Assembly (NCBI GenBank): GCA_014381105.1
Contig: JACMIO010000098.1
Location: 1 to 9,713, forward strand
DNA from: a bacterium
GTDB lineage: Archaea; Thermoproteota; Nitrososphaeria; Nitrososphaerales; Nitrososphaeraceae
Reading direction: 5' to 3'
DNA: 9,713 bases
The notes beneath the pieces were generated by a model. The model had not been told where the DNA came from. It searched no databases and saw only the letters and a program-made list of their open reading frames with translations. Each line of letters opens with the position of its first letter. The first letter of the stretch is position 1. A program made the translations under genes and the position numbers. Shown here piece by piece: positions 6,585-9,713 of the stretch.

Positions 6585-7448
6585 TTGAAGAAGGTAAAGA
6601 TAAGTAATCTTGAAATTGGAAACGGGAAACCGGTAATAATGGGAATTATCAATGCTAGTCCGGAGTCCTTTTATAAAGAATCAATTAAAATCGGCAGGAA
6701 AATTATCTCAGAAATGGCCATCAAGATGGAACAAGATGGTGCGGATATTATCGATATTGGCGGAATGTCTACTGCGCCATATGGTAATACCTTAGTTTCG
6801 GTAAGTAAGGAGCTTGAAAGAATGCGAAATTCCATCATGGCGATAAAAGATGTATCTAATATTCCACTGTCGGTTGACACACCACGAGCAGAAGTCGCTA
6901 AAGCTTCCATTGACATGGGTGTTGACGTAATCAATGATGTTACAGGACTAAAACATGATAAAATGATGAGGTCCGTAATCTCTACTTCGGGTCTGCCCGT
7001 CATTATTGGAGCATATGGCGATAGATCGATTACTTATCAAACAGGGGATATTGCAGAAACAATCGACATCTTAAAAGTAAGTTTAGACATGGCTAATCAA
7101 AGCGGTATAAAGGAGGATAAACTCATTGTGGATCCTCTAATTGGTTTCTTTAGAGAAAGTGGTAATAACCCATTTTTTACAAAAGTTTCCAATCAAAATT
7201 GGTATGACCGGGATATCCGGATCATCTCGAATCTTGAATGTTTGTCAACCCTATCAAAACCAATTTGCATCTCAGTTTCGAGAAAATCATTCATCGGTAA
7301 GCTATTCAATTTGGCTGAGTCAGACCGACTTGTACCGTCAATCATTGCTCAAGTTGTTTGTGCCATAAACGGAACTGATATTATTAGAACACATGATATC
7401 AAAGAAACACGGATTGCCCTAGAATTACTGGCACGAATGTCAAAGTGA
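6585..7448 (+). CDS. folP: Dihydropteroate synthase homologue (pterin-binding TIM barrel)
   Basis: The family condenses hydroxymethyl-dihydropterin diphosphate with an aminobenzoate-type acceptor to make the pterin core of folate or methanopterin. The protein has 287 residues, a normal length. Conserved elements are MGIINASPESF (19-29, Asn23 for diphosphate/Mg), GADIIDIGGMSTAP (52-65), SVDTPRAEVA (97-105, Asp98), VINDVTG (115-121, Asn117), IVDPLIGF (181-188, Asp183), SVSRKSFIG (230-238, Lys234) and RTHD (268-271, Arg268, His270). These cover the pterin-binding residues known from bacterial enzymes. The acceptor loop differs: the usual GGESTRP reads GGMSTAP, losing the arginine, and DPGIGFGK reads DPLIGFFR. 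This suggests an acceptor other than free p-aminobenzoate, perhaps the ribofuranosyl-aminobenzene of methanopterin synthesis; that is inference. The TTG start is fixed by a good Shine-Dalgarno 7 bases upstream. It sits 115 bases before guaB on the same strand. Confidence 0.85.
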   Translation: MKKVKISNLEIGNGKPVIMGIINASPESFYKESIKIGRKIISEMAIKMEQDGADIIDIGGMSTAPYGNTLVSVSKELERMRNSIMAIKDVSNIPLSVDTPRAEVAKASIDMGVDVINDVTGLKHDKMMRSVISTSGLPVIIGAYGDRSITYQTGDIAETIDILKVSLDMANQSGIKEDKLIVDPLIGFFRESGNNPFFTKVSNQNWYDRDIRIISNLECLSTLSKPICISVSRKSFIGKLFNLAESDRLVPSIIAQVVCAINGTDIIRTHDIKETRIALELLARMSK

Positions 7449-7524
7449 ATGTCTGCACCCTTTTATTTGAAATCCGATAGGTCTTGAATACTCAAATGAC
7501 GAAAGAAACCGTTCAGAAGAAAAC

Positions 7525-7533
7525 GCTTATAAT
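7525..7533 (+). promoter_or_regulatory. Putative TATA box for guaB
   Basis: GCTTATAAT is centred about 35 bases before the TTG start of guaB, placing a transcription start near 7555 with a leader of about 9 bases. A weak AAGGA at 7555-7559 is too close to the start to serve as a good ribosome site. Confidence 0.45.
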
Positions 7534-7563
7534 CCCAACACCAATATAAAAATCAAGGAAATA

Positions 7564-9003
7564 TTGGAAGTAAAAGAAGGTTTAACTTTTGATGATGTTC
7601 TCCTTATTCCAAAACGATCTCCTATAATTTCTAGATCTCAAACAGATTTGAAAACAAAACTATCGAGAAACATTTCCTTGAATATTCCACTTATTAGCGC
7701 AAATATGGACACAGTCACTGAATCTAACATGGCAATTGCAATTGCACAAGAAGGAGGAATAGGAATTATCCACAGATTTATGACAATTTCAGATCAGGTC
7801 GACGAAATTTTGAGGGTAAAAAGATCAGAGTCAGTGATAATAGAACAACCCTATACTATTTCACCCTCTAAAACTGCAACTGAAGCATCCAATTTGATGC
7901 AAGAACTTGGCGTATCAGGTTTGTTGGTGATGGATGATGTCACAAAAAAGTTGGTGGGAATAATTACCAACAGAGATATCATGTTTCAATATGACACAGT
8001 TACCAAGGTAAAGGATCTTATGACTTCAGACCTTGTGACGGCAAAACAAGGAATTTCCATCGAAGAGGCAAAAGAAATTCTGCACAAAAATAGAATCGAA
8101 AAACTACCCGTAATCGATAAATCAAATAACGTTGTGGGACTTATTACGAGTAAAGATATAATGAAAATGGAGCGGTATCCTCTGGCATCCAAGGATAAGA
8201 AAGGCAGATTATTGGTTGGAGGGGCTGTCGGGGTAAAAGGAGACTATTTAGACCGAACAGAAGAGTTGCTTAACGCAGGAACTGACATCGTTGTAGTTGA
8301 TATTGCACATGGCCATAGCGACAATGCAATTAACGCAGTTCATATGATAAAGAAGGCTTTTCCAGATTGCGAGCTAATAGCGGGTAATGTCGCTACTGGA
8401 GAGGGAGTAAAGGACTTGATTAAAGCTGGAGTAGATGCGGTAAAAATCGGTGTGGGTTCCGGATCAATTTGCATAACCAGGGTTATAACTGGCTCTGGGG
8501 TTCCACAACTCACTGCAGTTGTGGACGGTGTAAAGATTGCAAGAGATTATGACGTACCCTTGATTTCAGATGGCGGAATAAGGACCTCTGGCGATGCCAT
8601 TAAAGCGTTGGCGGCCGGCGCATCCACAGTTATGATTGGAAGTCTTTTTGGGGGAACTGATGAGAGCCCCGGTAAAACAATAGTCAGACACGGGAAAAAA
8701 TTCAAGATGTATCGCGGCATGGCGTCCTTTTATGCTTCTCTTGGCAGAAAGTATAGAGAGGAGGGATCACAGGTAATAGATGTAGAAGATCCTAATGACT
8801 ACGTACCTGAAGGAGTGGAAGCAATGGTACCATATAAGGGAAGTGTTACTGATCTGATAAAACAGTTTGTTGGCGGAATTAGATCAGGTTTAAGTTATTG
8901 TGGTGCAAAAAATATTGCAGAAATGCAGCAGAATGCTGAGTTTGTAAAGATTACTCATGCGGGATATACTGAGAGTCAACCACATGATGTGGATGTCATG
9001 TAG
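7564..9003 (+). CDS. guaB: Inosine-5'-monophosphate dehydrogenase (IMPDH)
   Basis: IMPDH oxidises IMP to XMP with NAD+, the committed step of GMP synthesis, in the cytoplasm as a tetramer or octamer. The 479 residues show the full layout: N-terminal LTFDDVLLIPKRS (7-19) and ISANMDTVTE (44-53), two CBS domains inserted in the barrel (about 95-145 and 155-203), the NAD-site VVVDIAHGHS (243-252), the catalytic-cysteine loop GVGSGSICITR (296-306, Cys303, Thr305), ISDGGIRTSGD (334-344, Asp336), and the YRGMAS (383-388) to VPEGVEAMVPYKG (414-426) flap. Two departures from consensus are seen: the loop is normally GIGPGSICTTR, and the flap Arg-Tyr pair (usually in a DRYF context) is here GRKYRE. Catalytic Cys and Thr remain, so activity is expected. 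The intact CBS pair argues against GMP reductase. The start is TTG 7564, as the conserved LTFDD begins six codons later and no ATG lies upstream in place. Confidence 0.95.
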   Translation: MEVKEGLTFDDVLLIPKRSPIISRSQTDLKTKLSRNISLNIPLISANMDTVTESNMAIAIAQEGGIGIIHRFMTISDQVDEILRVKRSESVIIEQPYTISPSKTATEASNLMQELGVSGLLVMDDVTKKLVGIITNRDIMFQYDTVTKVKDLMTSDLVTAKQGISIEEAKEILHKNRIEKLPVIDKSNNVVGLITSKDIMKMERYPLASKDKKGRLLVGGAVGVKGDYLDRTEELLNAGTDIVVVDIAHGHSDNAINAVHMIKKAFPDCELIAGNVATGEGVKDLIKAGVDAVKIGVGSGSICITRVITGSGVPQLTAVVDGVKIARDYDVPLISDGGIRTSGDAIKALAAGASTVMIGSLFGGTDESPGKTIVRHGKKFKMYRGMASFYASLGRKYREEGSQVIDVEDPNDYVPEGVEAMVPYKGSVTDLIKQFVGGIRSGLSYCGAKNIAEMQQNAEFVKITHAGYTESQPHDVDVM

Positions 9004-9254
9004 GGATACATACTTCTATATTAGTTGCTACTTTACAACAGGACCAGAATTGACACGCTGTATTCAAGCTATTGAGATAGATGGTATTAGTCCTAGAGAA
9101 GATACCTTATTTCACAATCTTGATTAGTTTGGTATTTTTCTGCGCAATTAATTACTAATGATGGCATCATAGTTTCCAAGATAATTTTGTTTCTTACCCT
9201 GTGAAAGTAACGATGTTGTTCGGTGTAATACTCTAGATTACGAACATACGAAAT
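9004..9254. other. Intergenic region between convergent genes
   Basis: These 251 bases separate the 3' ends of guaB and the surface-protein gene. I see no RNA gene, no strong hairpin and no credible ORF. The only open frame of note is a 46-codon one overlapping the guaB end, which I reject. Short T-rich runs near 9133-9140 and 9186-9193 could serve as archaeal termination sites but are not distinctive. Confidence 0.6.
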
Positions 9255-9713
9255 TTATTGAACTTGAAAAGTCAAATACTTAGTACTTTCCACACCCGCC
9301 TGTAATGCAGTTCCCAAAACTGTAAAAGTTCCAACCTCACCCTCGTTAATTAAAAAAGTAGGAGAGAGTTGTCCATCATTGTCAGTATAATCTTTTACTA
9401 TATTTCCGGCAGGATCCTTTATTGTTAGATGTACAAAAATGCGATCAAGTGGTGCGCCTGTAATTGGGTCAGAAGCAATTAACGTTACTGTTTGTTCATC
9501 CCCGGAGGAAATTGGATCTTGTTTTACACTAAGCTCGAGACTAACTAGACCCGTATTATTTTCTACAGGAACGGTTGTAGTTACGTTAGCTTCAGGAACT
9601 TCAGGAACTTCAGGAACTTCAGGAACGGTTGTAGTTACGTTAGCTTCAGGAACTTCAGGAACTTCAGGAACGGTTGTAGTTACGTTAGCTTCAGGAACTT
9701 CAGGAACTTCAGG
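9255..9713 (-). CDS. C-terminal part of a repeat-stalk, Ig-like surface or secreted protein (partial)
   Basis: The minus-strand frame is open from the right edge to TAA at 9255-9257, giving 152 visible residues; the N-terminus lies outside the window. The first 49 are a low-complexity stalk of PEANVTTTV and PEV units (see the repeat entry). About 100 residues follow that read as a single beta-sandwich: VSLELSVKQDPISSGDEQTV, then TLIASDPITGAPL, a VHLTIKDPAGNIVKDY segment, TDNDGQLSPTFLI, GEVGTFTVLGTA and a closing YLTFQVQ. The alternating hydrophobic pattern, the AGN turn and the GTFTV strand match bacterial/archaeal Ig-like or invasin-like domains of extracellular proteins. Four N-x-T glycosylation sequons (three NVT, one NNT) fit an S-layer or envelope setting. 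No C-terminal membrane anchor is present, so any anchor or signal peptide must be upstream. Specific function is unknown. The gene converges on guaB. Confidence 0.8.
   Translation of the reverse strand, partial: PEVPEVPEANVTTTVPEVPEVPEANVTTTVPEVPEVPEVPEANVTTTVPVENNTGLVSLELSVKQDPISSGDEQTVTLIASDPITGAPLDRIFVHLTIKDPAGNIVKDYTDNDGQLSPTFLINEGEVGTFTVLGTALQAGVESTKYLTFQVQ
9567..9713 (-). repeat. Nested 27-base and 9-base in-frame tandem repeats
   Basis: Read on the plus strand, a 27-base unit starting AGGAACGGTTGTAG occurs identically at 9567-9593, 9621-9647 and 9666-9692. Between copies lie three, two and then at least two copies of the 9-base unit AGGAACTTC; the array runs off the window edge. Every unit is a multiple of three, so copy-number changes keep the reading frame. 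On the minus strand the long unit encodes PEANVTTTV and the short one PEV. The copies are identical at every base, including third codon positions, which indicates recent duplication or ongoing slippage. Confidence 0.95.

Noticed and set aside
6671..7003. A 110-codon open frame antisense to the DHPS homologue
   Set aside because: It mirrors the sense gene's conserved motifs and has a hydrophobic, biased composition typical of antisense shadows.
8987..9127. A 46-codon open frame starting with ATG inside the guaB 3' end and ending at TAG 9127
   Set aside because: It overlaps guaB in another frame at its start, has no ribosome site or promoter of its own, and its product shows no recognisable pattern. 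A chance frame is more likely.
9158..9170. Near-palindrome ATGATGGCATCAT in the intergenic region
   Set aside because: It has only six-base arms, no second copy and no promoter nearby, so it is not distinguishable from chance.
9567..9713. Repeat array considered as a CRISPR array
   Set aside because: The intervening segments are themselves copies of one 9-base unit with no unique spacers, and the whole array is an open reading frame in step with its repeats.

Overview
The window looks like a chromosomal segment of an archaeon, most likely an ammonia-oxidising thaumarchaeon (class Nitrososphaeria). It holds an archaeal-type 7S SRP RNA, a diphthamide synthase (Dph2), a TtuA/NcsA-type tRNA thiolase with zinc fingers at both ends, an Lrp/AsnC regulator and a small zinc-ribbon protein. 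TATA-like boxes sit about 26 bases before several starts, and leaders are very short or absent. The low GC content would fit a Nitrosocosmicus-like lineage better than the GC-richer Nitrososphaera species, but that is an inference from composition and not a proven assignment.

Layout from left to right. A possible C-terminal tail of an unidentified gene (1-63, +) is followed by a 71-residue zinc-ribbon protein (145-360, +). This converges on an Lrp/AsnC regulator (384-863, -). The regulator is divergent from the tRNA thiolase (995-1957, +). A 346-bp gene-free stretch holds a strong hairpin and a short direct repeat, and leads into the SRP RNA (about 2304-2622, +). The SRP RNA converges on dph2 (2651-3655, -), which lies just downstream of a long glycogen-debranching-type glucosidase on the same strand (3731-6406, -). 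Divergent from that is a dihydropteroate synthase homologue (6585-7448, +), then IMP dehydrogenase guaB (7564-9003, +). At the right edge, on the minus strand, is the C-terminal part of an apparently secreted or surface protein. It has a Pro/Thr-rich tandem-repeat stalk and an Ig-like domain (9255-9713, cut by the window end).

Most of the genes are housekeeping. Three touch protein synthesis or targeting: tRNA 2-thiolation, EF-2 diphthamide and SRP RNA. Two serve nucleotide and pterin metabolism: IMPDH and the DHPS homologue. One serves alpha-glucan turnover. Genes alternate strand often, and most seem to have their own promoter, so there is little sign of long operons. I see no mobile element, CRISPR array, tRNA or rRNA, and no convincing new defence or metabolic system. 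The points most worth a second look are the repeat stalk of the right-edge protein, the candidate structured RNA upstream of the SRP RNA, and the departures from family consensus in the DHPS homologue and in IMPDH.
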